From Nocardioides sp. Iso805N (GTDB lineage Bacteria > Actinomycetota > Actinomycetes > Propionibacteriales > Nocardioidaceae): a stretch of DNA of 64,000 bases. The stretch lies in contig NZ_KB822575.1 of assembly GCF_000364605.1 (NCBI RefSeq), forward strand, positions 358,237-422,236, written 5' to 3'. Each line of letters opens with the position of its first letter. The first letter of the stretch is position 1. Position numbers and translations under genes: made by a program. Below are positions 56,109-64,000 of this stretch, piece after piece. The notes below the pieces were generated by a model. The model did not search any database, was not told the origin of the DNA, and saw only the letters and a list, made by a program, of their open reading frames with translations.

Positions 56109-59100
56109 ATGACGTCCCTCGGTGATCCTGCCGCGCCAGTTCTCACCGAGCGCGAGGTCTTCGGCCAACTCCGCGTGAACCACCAGAAGGTGGTTCCCGT
56201 TGTCGGATCAGGTCTGACCGCTGACGCCGGAGCTCCCGGATTCTCAGCGCTGCTTGCCACCCTCCGGGCGGAGGCGGTGAAGGATGGAGCCGACCTGCTC
56301 GAGCAGCCCACCGCCACGGAGGCATTCGATCAGGTCGAGATGCTGGTTCGGGCAACCTCTGAGGAGTGGGTCGCAACACGCGTGGCCAGCATCTACAGCC
56401 GGGCGGTAATCACGCCAACGCCGACTCTGATGGCGCTCGCGAAGGTGCGGTCAGGTCTCATCATCACCACGAACTACGACACGGCGATCGAGGAAGCCGC
56501 CAACCAGATCGGCCGGCCCTCGGTATCACTAGGCGTCGACCAACTCCGGCAAGCACTCGACGCGCCTACGGACCGACTGCGCGTCCTCCACCTCCATGGC
56601 CTCGTATCTGATCCGTCCTCCATCGTCTTGTCCAAGGCGAGCTATTCCCGGGTCCATGGCGACGAGAGAGTGTCCCTGCTGTTGCGCGACATTGGGCTGC
56701 GCTATCAGCTGGTGTTTCTCGGGCACAGCCTGGCTTCTGAGGAGAGCCACATCCGGCGAGACCTTGCTTGGGTCCGCGCTCTCGATCCCCCCACCGACAA
56801 CGGTGCGCACATCCTGATTGCCGACAAGGCGGACCCGGCCGCGGAGGAGACCGCTCTCTACGGCGCCGAGATCGAGAATTCCACCGGGGTCCGTGTGAGC
56901 CTTCATGCAGATCCGGCAAGGACGTATCAAGCGACCCGTCGGGCAGCAGCCGTCATCGCAGGCCCAGCCGTGCCTCACCAGGCTGCGGCAGAGGCGCTCC
57001 CTCCCACCCGCATCGACCAGCACTACGTGCCGGTTGCGGTCGGCGACTACCAAACCGTTCGCACGCCCGGCGGCCACGGCTCTCACATGTACGAGACGTG
57101 GCGCCACGGACCGACCTACTGCGAAGACCTTGACTCCCGGGTAGACCGGTTGGCCCTGGTTGGGCCTGGCGGAACCGGCAAGACCGAGGAACTCATCCGG
57201 ATCGGCCTTCGGTCCTCCCTGCCCGCCCTTCTCCAGCCCGTTGCTGGCTGGGTTCCCGCACTCGACCATGCCGATCCAAGCCGCCAATTCGTGACGGCCA
57301 TGAGCACTGCACGCGGGGTGAGCCAGGGTGGCGGCCAGACCCCCCAGCTCACCGGCGAACTCCTGGATACCGGGGCGTTCGTCTTTCTCCTCGACGGGCT
57401 GGACGAGATCCCCACGGCCCTTGGACGCCGCGCGGCTGTGTCACTCATCAACCAAGTGGCTGACCTCTACCCGCAGCACCGATACGTCGTCAGCAGCCGC
57501 CCCTTGGCCGAGCTAGATGACCTCGTCGGTTTCGAACAGCACGTGTTGATGCCCGACGGAGAGTGGCTCGAGCGCTACTGCAGCGCGCGGGGTCTTGCTC
57601 CTGTGGACCTGCAGGACAAACTGCCCGTCGCTGTTCGAATGAGCGATGTCCTACAGATCCCGGTCTATGCCGCTGCTGCGGTCAACCGCGTGATCGCGGG
57701 CGACGAGCTGCCCGCCACCCCGCTCCGCCTGATCTGCAGTCTCGCCGATGAGCGAACAGACACTGACAATCTCGCCCCGTCCCAGCCAGGGGACACGCGG
57801 GTTTGGCTTGACCGTGTCGCGGTCTTGATGGAGGCGGCGGAGACTTCCGAAGTCCCGACCAGCGCCCTGGTGGAAGGCGGCCTTCATACCGGCTTGAGCT
57901 CGATCAAGTCCGTGCCAGAATTCATCGAGCACCTGATCACACGCGCCCTGCTCAACGAGGACGGCACCTCGGTGCGGTTCCCAGCCAACGTGCTGGGTGA
58001 AGCACGCGCTGGCCGCGCGATCCTGGATGCCGGTGAACTCGGACTTGCGCTCCTTCAAGAGCACGCGTTGGTCGCACTAGCCGACGAAGCCACCGGCGGC
58101 GCCTCAGTGCCGGCTGTGCGGCTGTCGTGGGTGAACACGCTCGAGAGACTGCTCGAGGACGCACCGCAGCAGTGGCGCGACGCAGTCGCTGCTTACGACC
58201 CGCTTCTTGCTGCGGGAGCGACACCGGCCTCGAGCAGCGTGGAAGAACGCGAGGCAGCGATCTGGACGATCTGGAACACGTACGATGCGCGGCTGGTGTG
58301 GATGTCGCACGGCTCCGATGAGCACGGTCAGGGCGATCTGAACCGTCTACACCGGCTCCTGTCGGTATCGACCCCACCGGGATTCATGGCGGCCGTTGAG
58401 GAGGCCCTGGGAGGCAGCGAGTCGACGGGGCGTGGCAACGCGTTGATGGTGCTGCCGACCATCGCGAAGGACCTCGACTCGATCGTGGTGTTGGACCAGG
58501 TTCGAGAACGGCTCACCGATGAGGACTCCGTCGTACGACGGCTTGCCGCGGTCGCGGCGAAAGAGCTGGATCTCGTCGTGCTGTCCACCGAGATGGCGGC
58601 ACAGGCGAACATCGACGAGGACAAGATGGCCGCCGAGACACTCCTGACCTTCGCGATGGATCTGGTCAGTCATGAGGTCGCGATCGAGATGGCGATGACG
58701 AGTTCGACACGGCCTCGTGAAGCTGGCATCCGACATCTTCGCGGTCACGCCACCCGGGCGGCGCTGCTTGAAGCAGTCACCCGGTATGACTTCAGTCTTG
58801 CGCTGCTGGAGGCGGCGGTCGAACCCTTCGGCCGTGGAAGACATGAGGCTTGGGATAGCGCCGAAGTGAGCCAGCTGGCCACGATCGTCGTCCTACATAC
58901 CGAAGAGGCTGCGTGGAAGCACGAGATCAATGACGTGTTGAGGCAGTACCCCCAAGCCGCTGCACGCGGGATCGCCAGCCACAGCCTCACCGACGACGCG
59001 GCTTTCTGGGTCCGGCGCTGGGTGAGCAGCCTCTCGGACCAGGCCCTGACGGAGGTCGAGGGCACGCTCGCGTCATTGGGAGGGGATCCTGCCGCCGTAC

Positions 59101-60101
59101 CGGACACGATCGCCACGATGGCCGAGGCAACCGCAACCCAGCGTTCGATACGCGCACAGCCGACTGACAAGGAGGCTGGCGCCACGACGACGGAGACCCT
59201 GCCCACCTCAACGTCGGCGACAGCGCAGCCGGTAGATCCCGAGCTCGTGAACGAGGCGTTCGCGAATGGCGGAGTCGCGGCCGCTTTCGACCCAAAGACC
59301 AGGACCGTCCCCACCAAGGTCGTCCGCCTCCTTGAGGCAGGAGCCGCGCAGGAGATCTCCCTCGGCGTGGCCGAACTCGATCAGCTCTTCGCGTTCTTGC
59401 TGAACTGGCGAGATCACCGGCTGGAGCAGTGGTTCGCGGCGCAGTGCAGCAACCATCCCGATGGTTCGGAACGCAGAACCGAAGATCTCATCGGTGATCA
59501 ACTCATCCGTGCCGCCGAGCTACTTCCTTCTCCGTGGGCGCCCGGTCTCAGCGCTCGCGTGCTGGAGGCCGCTTCCGCGTCTAAGGATGCGGCAGTCTCG
59601 CTCGAGCGCACCGCCCACCTCGTCGCCGAGAGGGACTCGGGTCAAGCACTACGTGAGTGGGCAGCCACCCACCCCGACGACTCGCGGCTCGACGAAGCAC
59701 TCGTGCGACTGGGCGACGCCGAGGCAGAGGCACGACTTCTGCGTGGCCTCACACCACGGGTCGGCGACGTCGTGGCCCACCGAAATGAGCACCAGTGGAT
59801 CTCTGACCTGCGGCAGCCAGGCAGTGCGCCCCTGATCGTCAGCTTGATCCGCTCAGCGTTGGTGGCTGGGAAGCCTTCCTACGATCTGAACGCGCTCTAC
59901 GACGCGCTAACAACATGCGCGGGCCTCAAAACGGTCACCTACTGGGATGCGCTGATCGCCGACCCCGAGATACCCGGAGCCGCGTTCCTCCACCATCAGC
60001 GACGCCGCGCGATCGACGTACTCGTCCAGAAGACGAAGGCCCCCGAGCCCGAGAGCACCGCCCTGCAAAGCGCCATCAGGGACCTGGTGCCGAGACCGTA
60101 G
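56109..60101 (+). CDS. SIR2-STAND NTPase, Avs-like antiphage defence protein
   Basis: A 1330-residue three-part protein. (1) SIR2_2-type NAD-binding effector (about 1-285): GSGLTADAGAPGF at 33-45, TTNYD at 120-124, HLHG at 161-164 with the likely catalytic His, and LGHSL at 204-208. (2) STAND/NACHT NTPase (about 345-700): Walker A GPGGTGKT at 352-359, Walker B FVFLLDGLDE at 424-433. (3) About 600 residues of helical, HEAT-like sequence with a Thr/Pro/Ser linker near 1018-1045 that splits it into two modules. In known Avs proteins the C-terminal part recognises a phage protein and triggers the effector; SIR2 effectors deplete NAD. No start ambiguity affects the domains. Confidence 0.9.
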   Translation: MTSLGDPAAPVLTEREVFGQLRVNHQKVVPVVGSGLTADAGAPGFSALLATLRAEAVKDGADLLEQPTATEAFDQVEMLVRATSEEWVATRVASIYSRAVITPTPTLMALAKVRSGLIITTNYDTAIEEAANQIGRPSVSLGVDQLRQALDAPTDRLRVLHLHGLVSDPSSIVLSKASYSRVHGDERVSLLLRDIGLRYQLVFLGHSLASEESHIRRDLAWVRALDPPTDNGAHILIADKADPAAEETALYGAEIENSTGVRVSLHADPARTYQATRRAAAVIAGPAVPHQAAAEALPPTRIDQHYVPVAVGDYQTVRTPGGHGSHMYETWRHGPTYCEDLDSRVDRLALVGPGGTGKTEELIRIGLRSSLPALLQPVAGWVPALDHADPSRQFVTAMSTARGVSQGGGQTPQLTGELLDTGAFVFLLDGLDEIPTALGRRAAVSLINQVADLYPQHRYVVSSRPLAELDDLVGFEQHVLMPDGEWLERYCSARGLAPVDLQDKLPVAVRMSDVLQIPVYAAAAVNRVIAGDELPATPLRLICSLADERTDTDNLAPSQPGDTRVWLDRVAVLMEAAETSEVPTSALVEGGLHTGLSSIKSVPEFIEHLITRALLNEDGTSVRFPANVLGEARAGRAILDAGELGLALLQEHALVALADEATGGASVPAVRLSWVNTLERLLEDAPQQWRDAVAAYDPLLAAGATPASSSVEEREAAIWTIWNTYDARLVWMSHGSDEHGQGDLNRLHRLLSVSTPPGFMAAVEEALGGSESTGRGNALMVLPTIAKDLDSIVVLDQVRERLTDEDSVVRRLAAVAAKELDLVVLSTEMAAQANIDEDKMAAETLLTFAMDLVSHEVAIEMAMTSSTRPREAGIRHLRGHATRAALLEAVTRYDFSLALLEAAVEPFGRGRHEAWDSAEVSQLATIVVLHTEEAAWKHEINDVLRQYPQAAARGIASHSLTDDAAFWVRRWVSSLSDQALTEVEGTLASLGGDPAAVPDTIATMAEATATQRSIRAQPTDKEAGATTTETLPTSTSATAQPVDPELVNEAFANGGVAAAFDPKTRTVPTKVVRLLEAGAAQEISLGVAELDQLFAFLLNWRDHRLEQWFAAQCSNHPDGSERRTEDLIGDQLIRAAELLPSPWAPGLSARVLEAASASKDAAVSLERTAHLVAERDSGQALREWAATHPDDSRLDEALVRLGDAEAEARLLRGLTPRVGDVVAHRNEHQWISDLRQPGSAPLIVSLIRSALVAGKPSYDLNALYDALTTCAGLKTVTYWDALIADPEIPGAAFLHHQRRRAIDVLVQKTKAPEPESTALQSAIRDLVPRP

Positions 60102-60368
60102 TTGGTATTGCGCTGTCGAGGTTCAGGCCAAAAGACGCTCCCCGTCTGCACGCGACCGCCACAGGGGATAGACAGGACGAATCCGGAGGCACCTACCCAA
60201 CACGGGTCCGCCCGCGGGAGGCGTAGACCATCGCAGGGAAGAGAGATGGCGCCCGGCTCCGCGTACAGGAGAGCGTTGTCACGGCACGTCCCCAAGCTCT
60301 CCTTCTCCGATAGGTCCGGCGACCCCGGATGCGCTCTCCGGGACCTTAGTGGAGCGAACTGGGATCGA

Positions 60369-60387
60369 GCCGGGTGGGTCACCCGGC
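60369..60387. terminator. Hairpin at the end of the HEPN operon
   Basis: 8-bp perfect stem (GCCGGGTG / CACCCGGC) with a 3-nt loop, directly next to the HEPN-gene stop and between the convergent SIR2-STAND and HEPN genes. A second small stem lies at 60324-60342. Confidence 0.5.
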
Positions 60388-60388
60388 G

Positions 60389-61009
60389 TTAGGACTCAGG
60401 TGCCGTTGGTCCAGATGCCGGGGGGACGTCGGGGGCGTGGAGGCCGTCGGTGAAGGCCGAGATGGCGAGGTCGATGAGAAGTATGCGGCCGTTGGTCACC
60501 TCGTCCAGGTCGAGGTCGGGGTACTCATCGAACGTCCCGTATCCGGCCTCGACCTCGGTCCAGAAGCGGGACAACGACTTGAGCGTCTTGAGGGCTTCAA
60601 CGAACAACTCGTAGTTGGGCTCGAGGTTCGGGTCGACCAGGTACTTCGCGAGTTCGTGCGTGAGTTCGTGTCGGTGGGCGTAGATGTCGTCGAGCCGCGC
60701 GGCTTGGTCGGCATCGAGAGCGTGCATGGTTTGGAGCCAGAGAAGCGATGCGGTGAAACGGTTCTGATGGAGGCCGATGACTTCGCGTCGGTACTCGTGC
60801 TCACCTCGTTCAGAGATCCACGTGTCTTCACCAGCGATATCGAGATGTCCGAAGAACGACTTCACGTCGTCGAGGACCATCGACTTGAGCATCTCGTGAG
60901 TGAGTTGGAAGAGGCCGGCGAACGCAAGGGTCGAGCGGACCTGGGCCGGCTCTAGCTTGGCGCGCAGTCGCTCCTCGTAGCCTTTCGGTTCGGTCGCGTA
61001 ATCGGTCAT
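60389..61009 (-). CDS. HEPN-motif protein, putative RNase
   Basis: A 206-residue all-helical protein with the HEPN RNase motif RHELTH (Arg113 to His118, Rx4H with the His directly after Arg) in HRHELTHELAKYL. The domain (about 25-195) has the size of minimal HEPN/abortive-infection proteins, and the composition is acidic. It is the last gene of a three-gene minus-strand run, starting 4 bp after the 226-residue gene. HEPN proteins often cleave RNA as toxins; no MNT nucleotidyltransferase antitoxin is present. Convergent with SIR2-STAND. Confidence 0.7.
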   Translation of the reverse strand: MTDYATEPKGYEERLRAKLEPAQVRSTLAFAGLFQLTHEMLKSMVLDDVKSFFGHLDIAGEDTWISERGEHEYRREVIGLHQNRFTASLLWLQTMHALDADQAARLDDIYAHRHELTHELAKYLVDPNLEPNYELFVEALKTLKSLSRFWTEVEAGYGTFDEYPDLDLDEVTNGRILLIDLAISAFTDGLHAPDVPPASGPTAPES

Positions 61010-61013
61010 CTGG

Positions 61014-61694
61014 TCACATCCAAGCTCGCGCCAAGCCGGCGCGCTCGCCCTCCCACTTGGGGGGCAGCGCCTTCGTCATGTCCTCGATGTCGGACTGATT
61101 GTCGAGGTGGCTCGGAGCGATCGCGAGGAGGGCGCCCACGAACTCGGCGTAGCTCATGCCGGAGTCAGCGAGCTTGGGCAGGTAGTAGGCCGACGCGCGG
61201 CGCCCCACCTCCTTGTGGGACCAGCCGTTGTAGAGCTGGCTGACGAAGAGATCGAGCATCTTGCGCTGTTCGTCGGTTCGGGTGTCTTGGGTGACCTCAT
61301 TGGTCGAGAGATCGACGGCACCGACGACCATGGCCCACCCTCGAAGCGGCAAGGTCGGCGTCTCAGTCACGGCGATGGCGTGGTCACGTGCGGTGTGCAT
61401 AGCGGTGGCCAGCAGCTTGATGTCGGCGTGGGCGAGGTAGGTGGCACCGGGGCCGGCCGGGGAGCGATAGGTGGCGACCGAGGCGCCGGCCTGTGCGAGC
61501 AGGCCTTCAACGCCACCAGATTCGCCCACCTGGCGCGCATGTGATGCGGCTTGTACGACCAGTGCACTGCCGTCAGCTCGGGATCGGGCGGCCAGCCAAG
61601 CGCCGGCGACCTTGTCGCGACGCAGCAGCCACTCCCGGTCGCCGTCGCCCCAGGGGGCCCATGCCGCTGCCGTGAGATTTGGTTCCGTACTCAT
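61014..61694 (-). CDS. Hypothetical protein paired with HEPN protein
   Basis: A 226-residue protein of unknown family with mixed alpha/beta character in the first half (GSALVVQAASHARQVGESGG) and helical second half (KMLDLFVSQLYNGWSHKEVGRR, MSYAEFVGALLAIAP). Its ATG overlaps the stop of the 80-residue upstream frame by 4 bp and the HEPN gene follows after 4 bp. The pairing makes it a candidate antitoxin or regulatory subunit of the HEPN protein. No MNT active-site motif (GSxARG) is seen. Confidence 0.65.
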   Translation of the reverse strand: MSTEPNLTAAAWAPWGDGDREWLLRRDKVAGAWLAARSRADGSALVVQAASHARQVGESGGVEGLLAQAGASVATYRSPAGPGATYLAHADIKLLATAMHTARDHAIAVTETPTLPLRGWAMVVGAVDLSTNEVTQDTRTDEQRKMLDLFVSQLYNGWSHKEVGRRASAYYLPKLADSGMSYAEFVGALLAIAPSHLDNQSDIEDMTKALPPKWEGERAGLARAWM

Positions 61695-61933
61695 GGGTCC
61701 TCCGCTCGTGGCCGTTGTTCGATCGCCGCACGGCGAAGGTAGCGGCCAGGTCCGACAGTCCGGCCGCGCGCCGCTGCTTGTAGACCGCCGTACAACGTCT
61801 TCCTCTTGGTGCGTTCGCCGGCAGGCACGAGATCAGTGCCGGACTTCCGGCCACGGGACCGGTGGCTCCCCGTGAACCGATGAACCCATCGAGACCACGG
61901 ATCGGGTTCTCTGGTCTTGTGCCGGCACGTCAT
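61691..61933 (-). CDS. Small basic protein, first frame of HEPN operon
   Basis: An 80-residue, very basic frame. ATG at 61933 follows a purine-rich AGAGAAGAGAG tract, and the TGA overlaps the next ATG by 4 bp, which supports translation. The stretch GERTKRKTLYGG is reminiscent of integrase arm-type DNA-binding segments, but the remainder does not align by eye, so it could be a truncated integrase remnant or an unrelated DNA-binding peptide. Confidence 0.4.
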   Translation of the reverse strand: MTCRHKTREPDPWSRWVHRFTGSHRSRGRKSGTDLVPAGERTKRKTLYGGLQAAARGRTVGPGRYLRRAAIEQRPRAEDP

Positions 61934-62033
61934 TTCTCTCTCTTCTCTGAACTTGGACAGTGATGGGTTCTATGGGTTCTTCTCCTGGTCAGCGGTCAGA
62001 TCGATGGGTTCGGAAGGGTTCCCCGATGGGTTC
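61873..62033. repeat. Iteron-like GATGGGTTC repeats
   Basis: GATGGGTTC occurs at 61962-61970, 62003-62011 and 62025-62033; shorter GGGTTC copies occur at 61904, 61974 and 62016; an inverted copy is at 61882-61890 and a partial one at 61874-61881. Neighbouring copies are spaced 10-11 bp. They lie between the helicase 3' end and the HEPN operon start. Confidence 0.6.
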
Positions 62034-62063
62034 TGGACGGGGCCCTCTCCAGTGCTGCAACGA

Positions 62064-62098
62064 CGATGCCCCGCCTCCGGGGTGGAGGCGGGGCATCG
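62064..62098 (-). terminator. Strong terminator after the D5-type helicase gene
   Basis: 15-bp perfect arms (62064-62078, 62084-62098) with a 5-nt GGGGT loop, 28 bp beyond the helicase stop on the minus strand. Confidence 0.8.
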
Positions 62099-62126
62099 CG
62101 GTCGGGTTGCCGAGAAGCAGTGGGTG

Positions 62127-63599
62127 TCAGAAGGGGCTCTGCCCGGTCGGGGTGTTGGGCTTCAAGCCGATGCCGAAGTAGTAGGCCCGGCGCTCGGGGC
62201 CGTGCTTCCCTTTATCCAGGCCGCGTTCGGTGAGCTTCGTTCCGAACGCCTTCTGTGACTCGACCTTCTCCCCCGCGTTGGTCGCCCAGGTGGAGTACGC
62301 GGCGTAAAGGTGATTCGCGCTGATCTTGAGGGGTGCCTCGGACAGGGTCTCCTCCTCAAGGAACCGGCCTAGGGTGTCTTGCTCCGTCTTGTACTCGCGT
62401 GTCGCGTCCCGGACCGCCGAAGCCGTGCCCAGTCCGTGCGCCTGCCACTCCAGGGCGCCTTCGATGACCCACTGGAGGATGCCGGGCAGCTCGGCGAGGA
62501 GCTTGTTCTTCAGGTCGAGGTCCTTCTCCTCGTCGCTGAACTTGCGGTTGAACGGAATGAGTCTGAGGCGGCGCCAGATGCCGTCGTCGCTGCCCGTGAT
62601 ACGAGGCTTGTGGTTGGTTGCAAGCCAGATTTTTGCTTCTGGGACGAATTCGAAGAACTCGGCGTGGAGGTAGCGTGCGGTGACGGTGTCGCCGCCGGTC
62701 AGTGACTTGACCTGGGCCTCGGCGAGCCGGCGTTCCTCGGCGGTCTCGACAGCTGCAGCGAAGCGTGCCCCCCGTAGGCGTGCTACGTCGTTGTTGGGAC
62801 CCGAGTCGGACCCTCGCTTCTCCAAGAGTGTCGAGGCCGGCATCTGCTGGGAGAAGTCGCCGAAGATGAGGCGCAGAATCTCCAGGAAGGTGGACTTACC
62901 GTTGCTGCCGCCGCCCGTCAGGACGAACATGACCTGCTCGCGGGTCGACGCGGTGGCCGAGTAGCCGACCGCACGCTTCACGTAGTCCTTCAGGCCCTCA
63001 TTGCCCTCAAAGATGTCGTCGAGGAACTTCAACCAGGCCGGGCAGGCGGCGCCGGGGGCGAACTCGACGGTGGTCATCTTCGTGCACAGGTTGGTTGGGT
63101 CGTGAGGCAGGAGCCGGCCGGTGCGCAGGTCGATAGTGCCGTTGCCGCAGGTGAAGTACGCGTCGTTGGCGTCCAACTGGTCGGGTGATATGGCCACGGC
63201 AGGCTCACTCGAGGCGAGCCTAACCATGGCGCTGATGCGGGCGTCGGCCTCCGACCTCTGCGCCCACTTGGCGTGCCCCGCATCGCCGGGCACCTCCCGG
63301 GCGATGCTTCGGACGGTCTGCTTGGCGTAGTAGGTGATGAGGTTGTTGTCATCGCCCACCCATCGGCGGCCGTCCCAGATGAGCCACTTGCGCCAGCTGC
63401 CGACGTAGCTGACGACGGCGCCGTACTGGTCCACGAGGCGCTCGCAGTTTCCGAGGTCGGTGTGCGGACGGACGAGAGGCACCGAGGTGGCCGGCGGCGC
63501 CATTGCGAGCACGGCGAAGGGGTCGTCGACGGGTTCTTCGATGTACGCAGGGGCGTCGGCGTCGGCAGGGTTCCAACCGTGCCAGAGGTCGATGATCAA
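62127..63599 (-). CDS. Phage/plasmid P4-type helicase (D5 family)
   Basis: A 490-residue superfamily 3 helicase of the D5/P4 primase C-terminal type. An N-terminal D5_N-like region (about 60-200, WLIWDGRRWV) precedes the P-loop GGGSNGKST at 229-237, a Walker B-like ARFAAAVETAEERRLAE region, sensor ATNHKPRI and the arginine-finger region GIWRRLRLIPF, then a small C-terminal winged helix. The TTG at 63599 is chosen because AAGGAGG lies 5-6 bases upstream. The N-terminal primase-polymerase domain of many homologues is absent, so priming may come from a separate gene. Diagnostic of a phage or integrative element. Confidence 0.9.
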   Translation of the reverse strand: MIIDLWHGWNPADADAPAYIEEPVDDPFAVLAMAPPATSVPLVRPHTDLGNCERLVDQYGAVVSYVGSWRKWLIWDGRRWVGDDNNLITYYAKQTVRSIAREVPGDAGHAKWAQRSEADARISAMVRLASSEPAVAISPDQLDANDAYFTCGNGTIDLRTGRLLPHDPTNLCTKMTTVEFAPGAACPAWLKFLDDIFEGNEGLKDYVKRAVGYSATASTREQVMFVLTGGGSNGKSTFLEILRLIFGDFSQQMPASTLLEKRGSDSGPNNDVARLRGARFAAAVETAEERRLAEAQVKSLTGGDTVTARYLHAEFFEFVPEAKIWLATNHKPRITGSDDGIWRRLRLIPFNRKFSDEEKDLDLKNKLLAELPGILQWVIEGALEWQAHGLGTASAVRDATREYKTEQDTLGRFLEEETLSEAPLKISANHLYAAYSTWATNAGEKVESQKAFGTKLTERGLDKGKHGPERRAYYFGIGLKPNTPTGQSPF

Positions 63600-63758
63600 G
63601 GGGGCCTCCTTGGGGCTTCTGTCGTCGACGTTCCGACCGGCGGCCGGGTGGTAGGTCGTTCGACGACCCCGCGGAAGGTGATTCCCGAGACGGGATGCGC
63701 AAGGAGGTCTCGCCTTGACGGTGCGCCGGGTTGTCCATACCGGCGTCAGGACATGGGA

Positions 63759-63792
63759 GGGCCCCCGCCGGCTACCACCCCGGCGGGGGCCC
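63759..63792. terminator. GC-rich hairpin upstream of helicase gene
   Basis: 13-bp perfect arms (63759-63771, 63780-63792) around an 8-nt loop. It could terminate a transcript from the right or attenuate helicase expression. Confidence 0.6.
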
Positions 63793-63823
63793 CAACAGGG
63801 CAAGGAGGACCTGTTGTTCACTT

Positions 63824-63875
63824 GATCCTTCGACGTGATCCAGAAGGCCGATCCACCAAGGGGGATCTATGGATC
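63824..63875. repeat. Five clustered GATC-centred repeats, first three 13 bp apart
   Basis: GATC at 63824, 63837, 63850, 63864 and 63872. The first three are in similar TGATCC/CGATCC contexts at a 13-bp period; the last two are inverted (GGATC). Confidence 0.5.
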
Positions 63876-64000
63876 ACTGTGCCGACGAACTGCCGGGCAA
63901 CCACCATCTCTTCGAGCAGCGAAGCCGAATCTGGGCTCCGGGGTAGTGAGGTGCAGCGCCTCGACTTCCTCTTCTTGTTGGGCGTATTGGAGCACAGCGG

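Larger units (their letters stand above)
63600..64000. other. Upstream region of helicase with hairpin and repeats
   Basis: 401 bp to the right edge with no frame I can support. Contents: the purine-rich ribosome site of the helicase gene, a GC-rich hairpin at 63759-63792 and clustered GATC repeats at 63824-63875. Genes for primase, excisionase or integrase, if present, must lie further right. Confidence 0.6.

Noticed and set aside
56109..60101. Interpretation as an ordinary sirtuin deacetylase
   Set aside because: The SIR2 domain is the TTNYD/HLHG antiphage type without the Cys4 zinc module and is fused to a STAND NTPase.
60310..60390. tRNA-like segment (GGGATCGAGC and stems near the SIR2-STAND 3' end)
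   Set aside because: No full cloverleaf, no T-loop consensus and no CCA-compatible acceptor; explained as terminator stems.
61960..62181. Plus-strand frame over the GATGGGTTC repeats
   Set aside because: Short Met-Gly-Ser-rich product, crosses the helicase terminator and overlaps the helicase gene; repeats are better seen as DNA sites.

Overview
The window comes from a high-GC actinobacterium, most probably a Nocardioides-like member of the Propionibacteriales. The support is uniformly GC-rich codon use, many GTG/TTG starts with 1-8 bp gene overlaps, an S-(hydroxymethyl)mycothiol dehydrogenase, a wax-ester-synthase-type acyltransferase, an LAxTG (class E sortase type) surface protein and an ECF sigma/zinc anti-sigma pair. 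No rRNA, tRNA or CRISPR array was recognised. Species is not determinable from the window.

Layout. 1-3.2 kb: minus-strand operon of an SDR, an EamA-type permease and a PAP2/acyltransferase fusion that runs off the left edge. 3.3-7.2 kb: LAxTG surface protein and a large-subunit catalase. 7.3-10.5 kb: coupled cluster of ECF sigma, anti-sigma, a 38-aa peptide, a haem-oxygenase-like iron protein, a CDGSH protein and an SDR. 10.7-13.0 kb: DHA2 drug exporter and a decayed SHS-type transporter. 13.1-19.4 kb: glgX-treY-treZ, which makes trehalose from glycogen. 19.4-25.4 kb: STAS protein, MpaB-like oxygenase, a TetR-controlled ACAD10/11-like pair (kinase and dehydrogenase), and mycothiol-dependent formaldehyde oxidation with its MBL partner. 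25.5-32.9 kb: membrane proteins, amidohydrolase, tyrosine phosphatase, MmpL transporter with divergent TetR, cupin. 33.1-37.5 kb: signalling operon (HATPase, receiver-PP2C phosphatase, CHASE3-type kinase, Rcp1-like receiver). 37.4-52.5 kb: MFS/LysR pair, UvrA-like ATPase, NYN nuclease, DUF5063 protein, lipoproteins, epimerase/MarR, KAS III, a secreted protein and enzymes of unclear role.

The accessory part starts after 52.5 kb. From there to the right edge the genes are mostly unrecognised, less strongly GC-biased by eye, and include a D5/P4-type helicase typical of phages and integrative elements. At the centre (56109-60101) is a 1330-aa protein with an N-terminal SIR2 NADase-like domain, a STAND/NACHT-type P-loop NTPase and a roughly 900-residue C-terminal part. 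This architecture matches SIR2-STAND (Avs-like) antiphage proteins. It is transcribed divergently from a LuxR-type regulator. Two proteins with the HEPN RNase motif Rx4H lie on either side, one of them in a three-gene operon whose upstream region carries iteron-like GATGGGTTC repeats. This is the best candidate in the window for a new or variant defence system.
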